64,000 nucleotides of DNA. It comes from Microvirga arsenatis (GTDB taxonomy: Bacteria; Pseudomonadota; Alphaproteobacteria; Rhizobiales; Beijerinckiaceae). The stretch is taken from positions 141,108 to 205,107 of the forward strand of contig NZ_JAAAXJ010000008.1 in assembly GCF_009910705.1 (NCBI RefSeq), in the 5' to 3' direction. Shown here piece after piece: positions 1 through 8,965 of this stretch (its first letter is position 1; each line of letters begins with the position of its first letter). The translations under genes and the position numbers were made by a program. The notes under the pieces were generated by a model. The model was given only the letters and a program-made list of their open reading frames with translations, ran no database searches and was not told the DNA's origin.

Positions 1-267
1 GTGCTCAAGGCCGACCTCGTCTTCATCGCCATCGGCTTTGCCGGCTCGGTGAAGGAGGGCCTGCTGGAGCAGTCCGGCGTCGCCGTGGACCGGCGCGGCA
101 ATGTGGTTGCCGACGACAGGTCCTATCGGACGTCCAACGAGAAGGTTTTCGTGGCCGGCGACATGCGCCGCGGCCAGTCGCTGGTGGTCTGGGCCATCCG
201 CGAGGGCCGCCAGGCGGCCCGCTCCATCGATACCTTCCTGATGGGCTCCAGCACCCTTCCGGTCTGA
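1..267 (+). CDS. gltD: Glutamate synthase small subunit, C-terminal end (partial)
   Basis: This is the last 88 residues of the small (beta) subunit of NADPH-dependent glutamate synthase, the flavoprotein that feeds NADPH electrons to the large subunit for making glutamate from glutamine and 2-oxoglutarate. The frame is open to the left edge, so the GTG at position 1 is not its start. The stretch [10 protein letters not shown] and, further on, [19 protein letters not shown] form the FAD/nucleotide-binding signature that closes GltD proteins. The large subunit gene would be expected off the left edge. A strong hairpin follows the stop. Confidence 0.9.
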   Translation: MLKADLVFIAIGFAGSVKEGLLEQSGVAVDRRGNVVADDRSYRTSNEKVFVAGDMRRGQSLVVWAIREGRQAARSIDTFLMGSSTLPV

Positions 268-289
268 GGGCGGATCATCGCTTCAACGG

Positions 290-330
290 AAGCGGCGGCG
301 CATCTCAAGATGCGCCGCCGCTTTTCTTTG
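290..330. terminator. Bidirectional rho-independent terminator
   Basis: A nearly perfect 14-16 bp GC-rich inverted repeat (left arm 290-305, right arm 308-323) is followed on the plus strand by a T-rich run (322-329). It sits between the gltD stop and the stop of the convergent SGNH-like gene, so it can serve both. Confidence 0.85.
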
Positions 331-346
331 GTGCCGGAAACCGTGT

Positions 347-1615
347 TTACGGATTGGGCCAGCGGAAGTCGTCGGCGCGGCCGGGGCGCGATCCCGGGGC
401 GGCGCCGACCCTGAAGGCGCGCTGAGCGGCATAGGCATGGTCGCCCGTGAGCTTGGGCGGAGCCGTGACGAGAGCGCCGCCCGGGGCGACGTCCTGGCGC
501 GTGAGCGGCAGGACGGGCCCGACCAGCGGCTTCTGCGGCAGGGCGACGGGCGCCGCGGCATCGGGCGGCGCGGGAATCGCAGCCTCGATGGAGGGTGCAG
601 GCGCCCCCTCGGCAGGAGCAGATGCTGCGGGGTTGGGAGCCGCAGCCACGGCCGCTCCGCCCTGACCGAGGATCCGCTTGATCTCCGTGTCGGCGAAGAA
701 GGCCACCTTGCGGGCGCCGGCGCGGGTGAAGAACACGCCCTCGTTGGTGCGCAGCTTGGTCGGCTCCCCGTCCACGTCGGGACCCTCGGCCGTGTAGCGG
801 TTCTCTTCGTCCACGAAGCCCGGCCAGATGTCCACGTAGGTGCCGCCATGGCGCTGGACGCTCTCCTTGTAGATCTCGTTCATCGCCACGAGATCGTCGG
901 AGATCTTGCTGTTCTTCATGGGCGGCAGGCCGATCCAGACCACAGGGATGCGGCGCTCCTTGAAAACGCCCATGATCGCATCGACCCGCTGCCGGTAAAG
1001 ATCCCTCCACCGGTCGGACAGGGGCTCCACGGCCTCGTCGCCCTCCCTGATCGACTGCCGGTCGTTCGTGCCCAGCATGACCACGGCCACGGAGACCTTC
1101 TGGCCCCCGTCCAGGGTCGACCTGATGAAGTTCGGCCAATCGGCCGGGTCGGCGCGGACGAGGTTGACGTCGCCGCGCACCTTGGCGACGACCTCCACAT
1201 CCTGGTTCTCGGCATAATGGGCGTCGAGACCCTGGCGGGCGAAGCCGGCCAGGGCGTCCCCGAACACCACCACCTGGGTGCTCGGGTTGATCTTGGGCTT
1301 CTCCTGCTTCGCCACGGCGGGCGCGGCGGCCGGCTTGCGCGGCCGCGCCACCGGGGCGCGGGCGGGCGGCGGGGGATCGTCCGGCACCCCGAAGAAGCGC
1401 CGCAGGCTGAAACCCTGCTGCGGCTGGGGCTGGGCGGGCTGCACGAGCTTTCCCGGATAATAGCCGGGCGGGTAGGCCCGGGGATCGCGGTAGCCCTGCT
1501 GCTGGGGATATCCGGGCTGCTGGTAATAGCCTGGCTGCGCCAGGGCCGCGCCGGCGCCTCCCGCCATGAGGAGCAGGGCCAGGGTCATGCGGCGGAGGAT
1601 CGGCACCAGTTTCAT
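347..1615 (-). CDS. DUF459-type SGNH-fold exported protein lacking catalytic residues
   Basis: This is an exported protein of the DUF459/SGNH-hydrolase family. The first 26 residues or so form a signal peptide ending ALA. A Pro/Gln/Tyr-rich linker follows (about 27-105), then the SGNH domain (about 110-315) and a Pro/Ala-rich tail. The block III motif GTND is intact (about 172-175). The nucleophile block reads GDALA (119-123) where active members have GDSL, and the block V segment reads NEGVFFT (about 281-287) where a catalytic Asp-x-x-His is expected. It therefore looks like a non-catalytic relative, perhaps binding cell-wall or glycan material. An in-frame ATG 12 bases upstream is also possible; the chosen one has GGAA before it. 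It lies downstream of the lytic transglycosylase on the same strand. Confidence 0.75.
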   Translation of the reverse strand: MKLVPILRRMTLALLLMAGGAGAALAQPGYYQQPGYPQQQGYRDPRAYPPGYYPGKLVQPAQPQPQQGFSLRRFFGVPDDPPPPARAPVARPRKPAAAPAVAKQEKPKINPSTQVVVFGDALAGFARQGLDAHYAENQDVEVVAKVRGDVNLVRADPADWPNFIRSTLDGGQKVSVAVVMLGTNDRQSIREGDEAVEPLSDRWRDLYRQRVDAIMGVFKERRIPVVWIGLPPMKNSKISDDLVAMNEIYKESVQRHGGTYVDIWPGFVDEENRYTAEGPDVDGEPTKLRTNEGVFFTRAGARKVAFFADTEIKRILGQGGAAVAAAPNPAASAPAEGAPAPSIEAAIPAPPDAAAPVALPQKPLVGPVLPLTRQDVAPGGALVTAPPKLTGDHAYAAQRAFRVGAAPGSRPGRADDFRWPNP

Positions 1616-1672
1616 CGGCGGTTCCATATTTGCCCGGGACCAGCCCTGTTATAGTGCCTCACGGGCTTTCCG

Positions 1673-2899
1673 TCAGCGGGCCGTGCGCAATTCGCGCAGA
1701 ACGGCGTAATCGGCGTAGCCGTCCGGGATCAAACCGCGCCGGAGCTGGAAGTTCCGCACAGCCTCCCGGGTCTTGGAGCCGAGCTTGCCGTCCGCATCGC
1801 CCTCATAAAAGCCGAGGCGGGCCAGGCGCTCCTGCAGTTCCTGGCGCTGGTCCTTGTCCAGCATGGGCTTGTCCTTGGGCCAGGCTCCCTGGATCGGCAG
1901 CCCTCCCATGAGGCGGTCGCCCAGATGCGCCACGCCCATGGCATAGGCATCCGACGAATTGTAGGTCTTGATCACGTCGTAGTTGCGGGTGACCAGGAAG
2001 GCTGGCCCATCGGCCCCACCCGGCAGGAACAGGTTCGCCTCGCCCGCGCGCGGCATGGCCTTGCCGTCGACCCGGCGCAGGCCGAGGGCCTGCCATTGGG
2101 CGAAGTTCTGCTTGAGGTGGCGGAAGTCGAACCCCTTCGGCAGCTGGACCTCGAAGCCCCAGGGCAGCCCTGGTTCCCAACCCTGCTGGCGCAGGTAATT
2201 GGCGGTGGAGGCCATGGCGTCCGGCACGGAGGACCAGATGTCGCGCACCCCGTCCCCGTTGCCGTCGACGGCGTATTTCATGAAGCTCGAGGGCATGAAC
2301 TGGGTCTGGCCCATGGCGCCGGCCCAGGAGCCCAGCATCCGGGAACGGTCGACGTGGTCCTGCTCCAGGATCTGCAGCGCGGTGAGAAGCTCCTCCCGGA
2401 AGAAGTCGCCGCGATAGCCCGTATAGGCCAGGGTCGCCAGCGCCCGGACGGCGTAGATCGAGCCGGTGAAGCTGCCGAAATTCGTCTCCATGCCCCAGAC
2501 GCCGAGCACCACGGAGCGGGGAACGCCATAGGCCTTTTCGACCATGCCGAGGGTCTTCGACCATTCGGCGGCCATCTCCTGGCCGCGCTTGAGGCGCTGG
2601 GCCGAGATCGAGCCCTCGATATAGTCCCAGATCGGGCGGACGAACTCGGATTGCTTGCGGGTGAGCGCGACGATCTTGGCATCGGGCTCGACGCCGCGGA
2701 AGGCCTCGTCGAAAGTGGCCCGCGACACCCCCCGCGCCTTGGCCGCCGGCCAGAGGCCCTGCACGAAGCGCTGGAACCCGGCATCCGCCGTCTCCTGCGC
2801 CCGAACGGGAGAAGATGCGAGCCCCGCGCCGGCGGCGAGGCTCAGGCCGAGGAGGAGGGCGCCGGAGAGGCGGCGCACCAGATGCAGCGGCTGGCGCAT
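1673..2899 (-). CDS. Lytic murein transglycosylase (MltB-like, SLT_2) with peptidoglycan-binding domain
   Basis: This is a periplasmic enzyme that cleaves the MurNAc-GlcNAc bond of peptidoglycan, leaving 1,6-anhydro ends. Residues 1-35 are a signal peptide (cleavage near VRAQ). The SLT_2 catalytic domain covers about 38-330, with the catalytic Glu138 in VWGMETNFG and the family motif AMGQTQFMPSSF. A PG_binding_1 domain occupies about 345-405. At 408 residues the length is normal for the alphaproteobacterial form. It lacks a lipobox, so it is probably soluble in the periplasm. galE lies 92 bases upstream on the same strand, with no obvious functional link. Confidence 0.9.
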   Translation of the reverse strand: MRQPLHLVRRLSGALLLGLSLAAGAGLASSPVRAQETADAGFQRFVQGLWPAAKARGVSRATFDEAFRGVEPDAKIVALTRKQSEFVRPIWDYIEGSISAQRLKRGQEMAAEWSKTLGMVEKAYGVPRSVVLGVWGMETNFGSFTGSIYAVRALATLAYTGYRGDFFREELLTALQILEQDHVDRSRMLGSWAGAMGQTQFMPSSFMKYAVDGNGDGVRDIWSSVPDAMASTANYLRQQGWEPGLPWGFEVQLPKGFDFRHLKQNFAQWQALGLRRVDGKAMPRAGEANLFLPGGADGPAFLVTRNYDVIKTYNSSDAYAMGVAHLGDRLMGGLPIQGAWPKDKPMLDKDQRQELQERLARLGFYEGDADGKLGSKTREAVRNFQLRRGLIPDGYADYAVLRELRTAR

Positions 2900-2991
2900 G
2901 GATGTCGCTCATGAAACAGGACGGATCGTCCCGCCATTGCGACACTAGGGGAGTTAACGGACGGTTGAAAACTAGCCTTATAGGTAGGGGT

Positions 2992-3978
2992 CTATGCGGC
3001 TTTCCGTCCCGCCAGCGCCTTTTCCCAGCGCAGGGCTTGGTCGACGATCTCCTCCAGGCTGTCATGCTGGGGCTGCCAGCCGAGCCGGCGGATCCGGTCG
3101 ACCTTGGCGACCAGCTGAGCCGGATCGCCGGGACGGCGAGGGCTCAGGCGCACCTCGAAATCCACGCCCGAGACCCGCTTCACCACGTCGACCACCTCCA
3201 GCACGGAAGCGCCGTGGCCGTAGCCGCAGTTCATGATGGCGCACTCGCCTCCGTCGCGCAGATGCCTGAGGGCGACGAGGTGGGCGCGGGCCAGGTCGTT
3301 GACCTGGATGTAGTCGCGCACGCAGGTGCCGTCCGGCGTGTTGTAGTCGGTGCCGAACACGTCGAGATGCGGCCGCTGCCCCAGCGCAGCCTGGGCCGCC
3401 ACCTTGATCAGGTGCGTCGCCTGCGGGGTCGACTGGCCGGAGCGGCCCTTCGGGTCGGCGCCAGCCACGTTGAAGTAGCGCAGGATGGCATAGCGCAGCC
3501 CATGGGCGGTATGGGCATCCTGCAGCATCCATTCGGACATGAGCTTGCTGCGGCCGTAAGGGTTGATCGGCGCCAGCGGCATGTCCTCCCCGAGCAGGGG
3601 CGCCTCCGCATTGCCGTAGACCGCGGCCGTGGAGGAAAACACGAAGTTCCTGATGCCCTTCTCCACGGCCGTTTCGATGAGGGCCCGGGTCTTCACCGTG
3701 TTGTTGAAGTAATAGCCCAGGGGGTCGGTGACGGATTCCGGCACCACGATCTTGGCGGCAAAGTGCAGGATGCTGTCGATGCCGTGCTCCTCGATCACGC
3801 GGGCGACGAGCGCCTGATCGCCCACGTCGCCGGCCACGAAGGCGGCGTCCTGCGGCACGGCCCAGCGGAAGCCGGTGGACAGATTGTCGAGAACGACCAC
3901 CTCCTCGCCCGCATCCAGAAGCTCCAGCACCATGTGGCTGCCGATATAGCCCGCGCCGCCCGTCACCAATACCGCCAT
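2992..3978 (-). CDS. galE: UDP-glucose 4-epimerase
   Basis: This short-chain dehydrogenase-type epimerase interconverts UDP-glucose and UDP-galactose with bound NAD. The N-terminal Rossmann motif is GGAGYIGS (7-14). The catalytic triad elements are the SST at 115-117 and Tyr141/Lys145 in YGRSK. The length of 328 residues is typical. galU, which makes the UDP-glucose substrate, is transcribed divergently, with a 198-base gap that must hold both promoters, so the two genes form a UDP-sugar supply unit for exopolysaccharide and lipopolysaccharide. Confidence 0.95.
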   Translation of the reverse strand: MAVLVTGGAGYIGSHMVLELLDAGEEVVVLDNLSTGFRWAVPQDAAFVAGDVGDQALVARVIEEHGIDSILHFAAKIVVPESVTDPLGYYFNNTVKTRALIETAVEKGIRNFVFSSTAAVYGNAEAPLLGEDMPLAPINPYGRSKLMSEWMLQDAHTAHGLRYAILRYFNVAGADPKGRSGQSTPQATHLIKVAAQAALGQRPHLDVFGTDYNTPDGTCVRDYIQVNDLARAHLVALRHLRDGGECAIMNCGYGHGASVLEVVDVVKRVSGVDFEVRLSPRRPGDPAQLVAKVDRIRRLGWQPQHDSLEEIVDQALRWEKALAGRKAA

Positions 3979-4176
3979 GTCGACCCTCCGAGGAACTGCC
4001 TGCCCGGCAGCTTAACCATAACGCTTCAGCCGCAATTCAGGTCCAGCCGGTCAAGGGAGCAACGCTGCGCCGAAACCTCGGACGGCGTACCGCGTTAGGG
4101 GTCTCGAAGCTTGGCAGTTATCGGTTTTCTTTTCCCGGTCGTGTCTTAGATTACCCTTCCCTCTCGAAGCTCACTC

Positions 4177-5055
4177 ATGGCTCATCCAATGAAGCGTATC
4201 CGCAAAGCAGTCCTTCCCGTCGCCGGTCTCGGCACCCGGTTCCTGCCGGCCACCAAGGCCGTTCCCAAGGAGATGCTGTGCGTCGTCGACCGCCCCGTGG
4301 TGCAGCACGTGGTCGACGAGGCGCGCGCCGCGGGGATCGAGCATTTCATCTTCGTCACCGGGCGCAACAAGGCCGTGATCGAGGATCATTTCGACATCGC
4401 CTACGAGCTCAACCGCACTCTCGAGGCGCGCGGCAAGACCAAGGAGCTGGAGCTCCTCGCGAGGGACCAGCCCCAGGCCGGGCAGACGAGCTTCACCCGC
4501 CAGCAGGAGCCGCTGGGCCTGGGCCATGCGGTGTGGTGCGCCCGGGAGCTGGTGGGCGACGAGCCCTTTGCCGTGCTCCTGCCCGACATGCTCAGCCGCG
4601 GCTCCATGGAACAGATGATCGCGGCCTACGAGAAGCACGGCGGCAACATCATCGCCGTGGAGGAGGTGCCGGAGGATCAGACGCACCAGTACGGCATCGT
4701 CTCGGTCGGCGAGGAGTTCGGCCAGACCTTCGAGATCACCGGCATGGTGGAGAAGCCGCCGAAGGGCACCGCGCCCTCGAACTACATCATCTCCGGCCGC
4801 TATATCCTGCAGCCCGAGATCTTCGATGTGCTCTCCACCCAGGAGCGCGGCGCCGGCAACGAGATCCAGCTCACGGATTCCATGATCCGCCTGATGAAGG
4901 AGCAGAAGTTCTTCGGCATGAAGTACCAGGGCAAGACCTACGATACGGGCTCGAAGATCGGCTTCCTGATGGCCAACGTGGCCTATGGGCTGGAGCGCGA
5001 GGATCTTTCGGCCGAGTTCCGCCGGGAGCTTGAGGCCCTGCTGCGGCAGAAGTGA
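4177..5055 (+). CDS. galU: UTP-glucose-1-phosphate uridylyltransferase
   Basis: The enzyme makes UDP-glucose from UTP and glucose 1-phosphate in the cytoplasm. The nucleotidyltransferase signature [18 protein letters not shown] lies near residues 16-33, followed by the [12 protein letters not shown] segment, and the length (292 residues) matches the family. A second ATG four codons in is an alternative start; neither has a strong Shine-Dalgarno sequence. It is divergent from galE and 61 bases upstream of kdsD on the same strand, consistent with a cell-surface polysaccharide precursor group. Confidence 0.95.
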   Translation: MAHPMKRIRKAVLPVAGLGTRFLPATKAVPKEMLCVVDRPVVQHVVDEARAAGIEHFIFVTGRNKAVIEDHFDIAYELNRTLEARGKTKELELLARDQPQAGQTSFTRQQEPLGLGHAVWCARELVGDEPFAVLLPDMLSRGSMEQMIAAYEKHGGNIIAVEEVPEDQTHQYGIVSVGEEFGQTFEITGMVEKPPKGTAPSNYIISGRYILQPEIFDVLSTQERGAGNEIQLTDSMIRLMKEQKFFGMKYQGKTYDTGSKIGFLMANVAYGLEREDLSAEFRRELEALLRQK

Positions 5056-5116
5056 GCGGCGTGATCGATCGGCCATAGGGTTCCGCATGGCCGCCCGCAT
5101 GTGCTAGAGGGCGGCC

Positions 5117-6112
5117 ATGGCACTTGCAAAACCCCTCTCCCCCTCGCCCGACCAAGCCGTCGCCTCCGCCCTGCGCACGCTCGCAGCCGAGCGGGACGGC
5201 CTGACGATCCTGATGGAGGCCATCGGCAACGGCCTCGGAGGCCCGTTCACGGCCGCGGTCGAGACGATCGCCGCGGCCAAGGGCCGGGTCATCGTCACCG
5301 GCATGGGCAAGTCCGGCCATGTGGGCCGCAAGATCACCGCCACCTTCGCCTCGACGGGCACGCCGGCCCATTACGTCCACCCCGCGGAGGCAAGCCACGG
5401 CGACCTCGGCATGATCCAGACCGACGACGTGATCATCGCCCTGTCCTGGTCGGGGGAGACGGCGGAGCTTGCCGACATCATCGGCTATTCCCGGCGCTTC
5501 CGGGTGCCCCTGGTCGCCATGACCTCCAACGCGGATTCGACCCTGGGACGCGCCGCCGACATCTGCCTGACCCTGCCGAAGGCCAAGGAGGCCTGCCCGA
5601 ACGGGCTCGCCCCCACCACCTCGACCACGATCCAGCTGGCGCTTGGCGACGCCCTCGCCGTCGCCCTCCTGGAGCGGCGCGGCTTCACTGCGGAGAATTT
5701 CCGGGTCTTCCACCCCGGGGGCAAGCTCGGCGCCCGCCTCAAGCTGGTGCGCGACATCATGCATGTGGGCGAGCGCCTGCCCCTCGTCGGCGTCGAGGCC
5801 CGCATGGGCGAGGCCATCGAGGAGATCGGCCGCAAGGGTTTCGGTGCCGTCATCGTGGTGAACGGGGACGGCACGCTCGCCGGCATCGTCACCGACGGCG
5901 ACCTGCGCCGCAACCTGCGCCCCGATCTCGCAACGCTTCCTGTCGCTGCCGTCATGACCAGGACGCCGCGCACCATCGCCCCGGACGCCCTCGTCGCGAC
6001 GGCTCTCGAGATGGAGGAAGCCTCCCGGATCACGGCCCTGATCGTGGTCGAGGGCGGCAAGCCCGTCGGCCTCGTGCACTACCTCGACCTGCTGCGGGCC
6101 GGCGCGGCCTGA
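5117..6112 (+). CDS. kdsD: Arabinose-5-phosphate isomerase (SIS domain plus two CBS domains)
   Basis: The enzyme converts ribulose 5-phosphate to arabinose 5-phosphate, the first committed precursor of Kdo for lipopolysaccharide. A SIS sugar-isomerase domain fills about 40-195 (VTGMGKSGHVGRKI, and the phosphate-binding SWSGET loop), followed by two CBS domains (about 210-325) typical of KdsD/KpsF. The start is preceded by an AGAGGGCGG Shine-Dalgarno. Its TGA stop abuts the stop of the convergent nfeD-like gene in the six bases TGATCA. The kpsF name cannot be excluded, since the two are distinguished only by capsule context, which is absent here. Confidence 0.93.
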   Translation: MALAKPLSPSPDQAVASALRTLAAERDGLTILMEAIGNGLGGPFTAAVETIAAAKGRVIVTGMGKSGHVGRKITATFASTGTPAHYVHPAEASHGDLGMIQTDDVIIALSWSGETAELADIIGYSRRFRVPLVAMTSNADSTLGRAADICLTLPKAKEACPNGLAPTTSTTIQLALGDALAVALLERRGFTAENFRVFHPGGKLGARLKLVRDIMHVGERLPLVGVEARMGEAIEEIGRKGFGAVIVVNGDGTLAGIVTDGDLRRNLRPDLATLPVAAVMTRTPRTIAPDALVATALEMEEASRITALIVVEGGKPVGLVHYLDLLRAGAA

Positions 6113-6562
6113 TCAGGGATCGTCGACCACCAGGGTCGATCCCTCGACCCGCACGACCCGCACCCTGGCGCCGGCGAAGCGGTCGGCGCCGGTCACGCGC
6201 CAGGAACTGTCGTCCACGCGGATGCGCCCCTCCCCGTCCTTGATCGGCGTCTCCAGGGTGAAGACCCGGCCGACGAGGGCCTCTCCCCGCCGGTTGAGCT
6301 GCTCGGCCGGGGCTTCGGGCTGCCCCTTGGGGCGCATGAGGGTCCGTCCCAGGACCACCGCCGCCACGCAGAGGGCCGCGAAAATCAGCGCGGAGGCCTG
6401 CCAGGACAGGTCGAGAACCGCATCCAGAAGGCCCGTCGCGATGGCCGCCAGCCCCAGCCAGAGGAAGAAGGCTCCCGGCGCCAGGAGCTCAACCCCGATC
6501 AGGAGCACCCCGAGGATGATCCAGGCCCAGGCTCCGAGACCGATGAACGCGTCCTGGATCAT
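6113..6562 (-). CDS. NfeD-family membrane protein
   Basis: This 149-residue inner-membrane protein has three hydrophobic helices in the first 90 residues and a C-terminal OB-fold NfeD domain (about 90-149; VGRVFTLETPIKDGEGRIRV). NfeD-like proteins partner SPFH/stomatin proteins in membrane microdomain and protein quality functions. Its start overlaps the stop of the upstream SPFH gene by four bases, so the pair is translationally coupled. Confidence 0.88.
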   Translation of the reverse strand: MIQDAFIGLGAWAWIILGVLLIGVELLAPGAFFLWLGLAAIATGLLDAVLDLSWQASALIFAALCVAAVVLGRTLMRPKGQPEAPAEQLNRRGEALVGRVFTLETPIKDGEGRIRVDDSSWRVTGADRFAGARVRVVRVEGSTLVVDDP

Positions 6563-7545
6563 GAGCGCTCGCCTCCTCCGGTGACCGTGGGAACGCTGCG
6601 GGCAGGCTTGTTGAGGCCCGCGCCGCCCTCGCCGAACACCGACTTGGTGAGCTCCGCGATGCCGCCGAGGGTTCCCGCAAGGCCTGCCGCCTCGATGGGC
6701 ACGATCACGACCTTCTGGTTGGGAGCCGATGCGAGGGCGCGGATCGCGTCGATGTACTTCTCCGCCACGATGAAGTTGGCCGCCGCCAGATCGCCCTTGG
6801 TGATGGCCTCGCTGACCATGCCGGTCGCCTTGGCTTCGGCCTCCGCTTGCCGCTCGCGGGCTTCCGCATCGCGGAACGCAGCTTCCCTGCGGCCCTCGGC
6901 CGCCAGGATCTGCGACTGCTTCTGGCCCTCCGCGCGCAGGATCTCCGCCTGGCGCAGGCCCTCCGCCTCGAGCACCGCGGCGCGCTTCTCGCGCTCGGCC
7001 TTCATCTGGCGCGCCATGGCGCCGGCAAGATCCTGCGGCGGGAGAATGTCCTTGATCTCGACGCGGGTGACCTTGGCGCCCCAGGGGGAGGCGGCCGCAT
7101 CCATGACCCGCAGCAGCCGCTCGTTGATCTCGTCCCGGTGGGAGAGCAGCTGGTCGAGATCCATGGAGCCGACGACGGTCCGGATATTGGTCATGGTCAG
7201 AACCAGCAGCGCCTGGTTCATGTCCGAGACCTCGTAGGAGGCGCGGGCGGGGTCGAGGATCTGGTAGAAGGCGGCAGCATCGATGGTGACGCCTGCATTG
7301 TCACGGGTGAAGGCCTCCTGGCTCGGAATGTCGAGCACCTGCTCCATGACGTTCACCTTTTTGCCGATCCGGTCGATGTAAGGCACGATCAGGCCGAGGC
7401 CGGGGGTGAGGGTGCGCGAATAGCGCCCGAAGCGCTCGACCGTATAGGCATAGCCCTGCGGAACCGTCCGGATGCCCATGGCGATCGTCACCACCACGAC
7501 GAGCACCAAGACAATGACGAAGATGTCGAAACCACTCACCAGCAT
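6559..7545 (-). CDS. SPFH/Band 7 membrane protein (QmcA/stomatin-like)
   Basis: One N-terminal membrane helix (about 5-27) is followed by the SPFH domain (TVPQGYAYTVERFGRY onward) and a long charged Ala/Glu/Arg-rich coiled coil (about 180-260). Such proteins form large oligomers that scaffold membrane domains and modulate proteases. The preferred start is the ATG at 7545, which has GGGGG just upstream; a TTG 15 bases earlier has none. The start of the partner NfeD gene overlaps this gene's stop. A palindromic repeat lies in the gap toward hemH. Confidence 0.92.
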   Translation of the reverse strand: MLVSGFDIFVIVLVLVVVVTIAMGIRTVPQGYAYTVERFGRYSRTLTPGLGLIVPYIDRIGKKVNVMEQVLDIPSQEAFTRDNAGVTIDAAAFYQILDPARASYEVSDMNQALLVLTMTNIRTVVGSMDLDQLLSHRDEINERLLRVMDAAASPWGAKVTRVEIKDILPPQDLAGAMARQMKAEREKRAAVLEAEGLRQAEILRAEGQKQSQILAAEGRREAAFRDAEARERQAEAEAKATGMVSEAITKGDLAAANFIVAEKYIDAIRALASAPNQKVVIVPIEAAGLAGTLGGIAELTKSVFGEGGAGLNKPARSVPTVTGGGERS

Positions 7546-7644
7546 GAAGCCCCCAGGCAACGGAGTTGCAGAGAGCTCACGCTATCCCAAACAGGCTTGG
7601 AGTCCTAGAGCGTTGCCCCATGACGCGGCTGAATACACTCTCTG

Positions 7645-7749
7645 TCCTCATCCTGAGGAGCAGCCGTGAGGCTGCATCTCGAAGGAGGATCCAGTGCTCT
7701 CTGGACACTCCTTCGAGACGCCCACTGCGCGGGCTCCTCAGGATGAGGA
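7645..7749. repeat. Composite palindromic extragenic repeat
   Basis: A 105-base nested inverted repeat lies between hemH and the SPFH gene. The outer arms are perfect 16-mers (7645-7660 and 7734-7749, TCCTCATCCTGAGGAG type). The middle arms are 11-mers (7677-7687 and 7708-7718, TCTCGAAGGAG type), and the inner arms are TCCAG/CTGGA (7690-7694 and 7701-7705). CCTCATCCTGAGG-type palindromes are dispersed in many Rhizobiales genomes. Confidence 0.85.
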
Positions 7750-7766
7750 CTGTGCTGTTCAGATGA

Positions 7767-8828
7767 TCAAAGCCAGCCCTGAAGCTCGCGCTCCACGACG
7801 TGGTTGATGACGCGCATCCCCTCGTCGCTGTCGTTGAGGCAGGGCAGGTAGGCGAATTCCTCGCCGCCGTTGTGCATGAAGATCTCGCGGTTCTCGCCGT
7901 CGAGCTCCTCCAGGGTCTCCAGGCAATCGGCCGAGAAACCCGGGGCCACGATGGCCATACGCTTCACGCCGCTTTTCGCCAGCGCCTCCACCGTCTTGTC
8001 GGTATAGGGCTGGAGCCATTCCGCCGTGCCGAACCGGGACTGGAAGCTCATGCGGAACTTGTCCGGCGACCAGCCGAAGGCCTCGCGCATCAGGCGCCAG
8101 GTCTTCACGCAATGGCAATGATAGGGGTCGCCCTTCAAAAGGTATTCCTTCGGCACCCCGTGGAAGGAGACGAGGATCACCTCCGGCTCGAAGGTGAGCT
8201 TCGCCAGATCCCGCTTCATCGCGGAGACCACCGCGTCGATATAGACCGGGTCGTCGTGATAGGGCGGCGAGACGCGCACGGTGGGCTGCCAGCGCATCTC
8301 CATGAGCGCGCGGAAGGCCTGGTCGCAGGCGGTGGCCGATGTGGCGGCCGAATATTGCGGGTAGAGCGGCACCAGGAGGATGCGGTCGCAGCCCTGGTCG
8401 AGCAGCGCCTGGATGCGCTCCCGCACCTCCGGCTTGCCGTAGCGCATCGCCCAATCGACCGTGATCCTGTCGCCGGCGATGCCCTTCAGGTGCTCGGCCA
8501 CCTTCTCCGCCTGGCTGCGGGTGATGGTCTTGAGCGGGCCCTCATCGCGTTCGTTGTTCCAGATCGAGGCGTAGTCGCGGCCTTTCGGGCCGGGGCGCTT
8601 GGTGAGGACAATGAGGTTGAGGATCGGCCACCAGATGAGGCGCGGGGTTTCGATGACGCGGCGGTCGGAGAGGAATTCCTTGAGGTAACGCCGCATGGGC
8701 CAGTAGGTGGTGCCCTCCGGCGTTCCCAGGTTCATCAGCAGCACACCGATCCGCCCCGCCCTCACGGGCGGGTGGTCCACCGGGCGCACGCCCGGGAGCA
8801 GATCGGTCGGTTTGACAATCTCGTTCAT
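7767..8828 (-). CDS. hemH: Ferrochelatase
   Basis: The enzyme inserts ferrous iron into protoporphyrin IX, the last step of haem synthesis. The protein begins near GRIGVLLMNLGTPEG, the usual start of HemH, and contains the active-site region VSFHGVPKEYLLKGDPYHCHC (histidine in SFHG) and PGFSADCLETLEE near the end. The ATG at 8828 has GAGGG upstream; a GTG ten codons earlier is the alternative. The length of 353 residues is normal. It is not visibly in an operon with other haem genes. Confidence 0.95.
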   Translation of the reverse strand: MNEIVKPTDLLPGVRPVDHPPVRAGRIGVLLMNLGTPEGTTYWPMRRYLKEFLSDRRVIETPRLIWWPILNLIVLTKRPGPKGRDYASIWNNERDEGPLKTITRSQAEKVAEHLKGIAGDRITVDWAMRYGKPEVRERIQALLDQGCDRILLVPLYPQYSAATSATACDQAFRALMEMRWQPTVRVSPPYHDDPVYIDAVVSAMKRDLAKLTFEPEVILVSFHGVPKEYLLKGDPYHCHCVKTWRLMREAFGWSPDKFRMSFQSRFGTAEWLQPYTDKTVEALAKSGVKRMAIVAPGFSADCLETLEELDGENREIFMHNGGEEFAYLPCLNDSDEGMRVINHVVERELQGWL

Positions 8829-8965
8829 GCAAAGCCCTCGGCCGCAGGGTGGTCGCACCCCGCTCTTGATTGGCGCCTAGATAAGGGGTCTCGGCGGTTC
8901 CGCCAACTGCGAGGCCCATCACATCGCCGCGCGCGGCCGCAAACGGCCCTTGCAGGAATCCGGCC

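Noticed and set aside
1..267. GTG at position 1 as a true start of an 88-residue protein
   Set aside because: The sequence is plainly the interior and end of GltD, so the gene begins outside the window.
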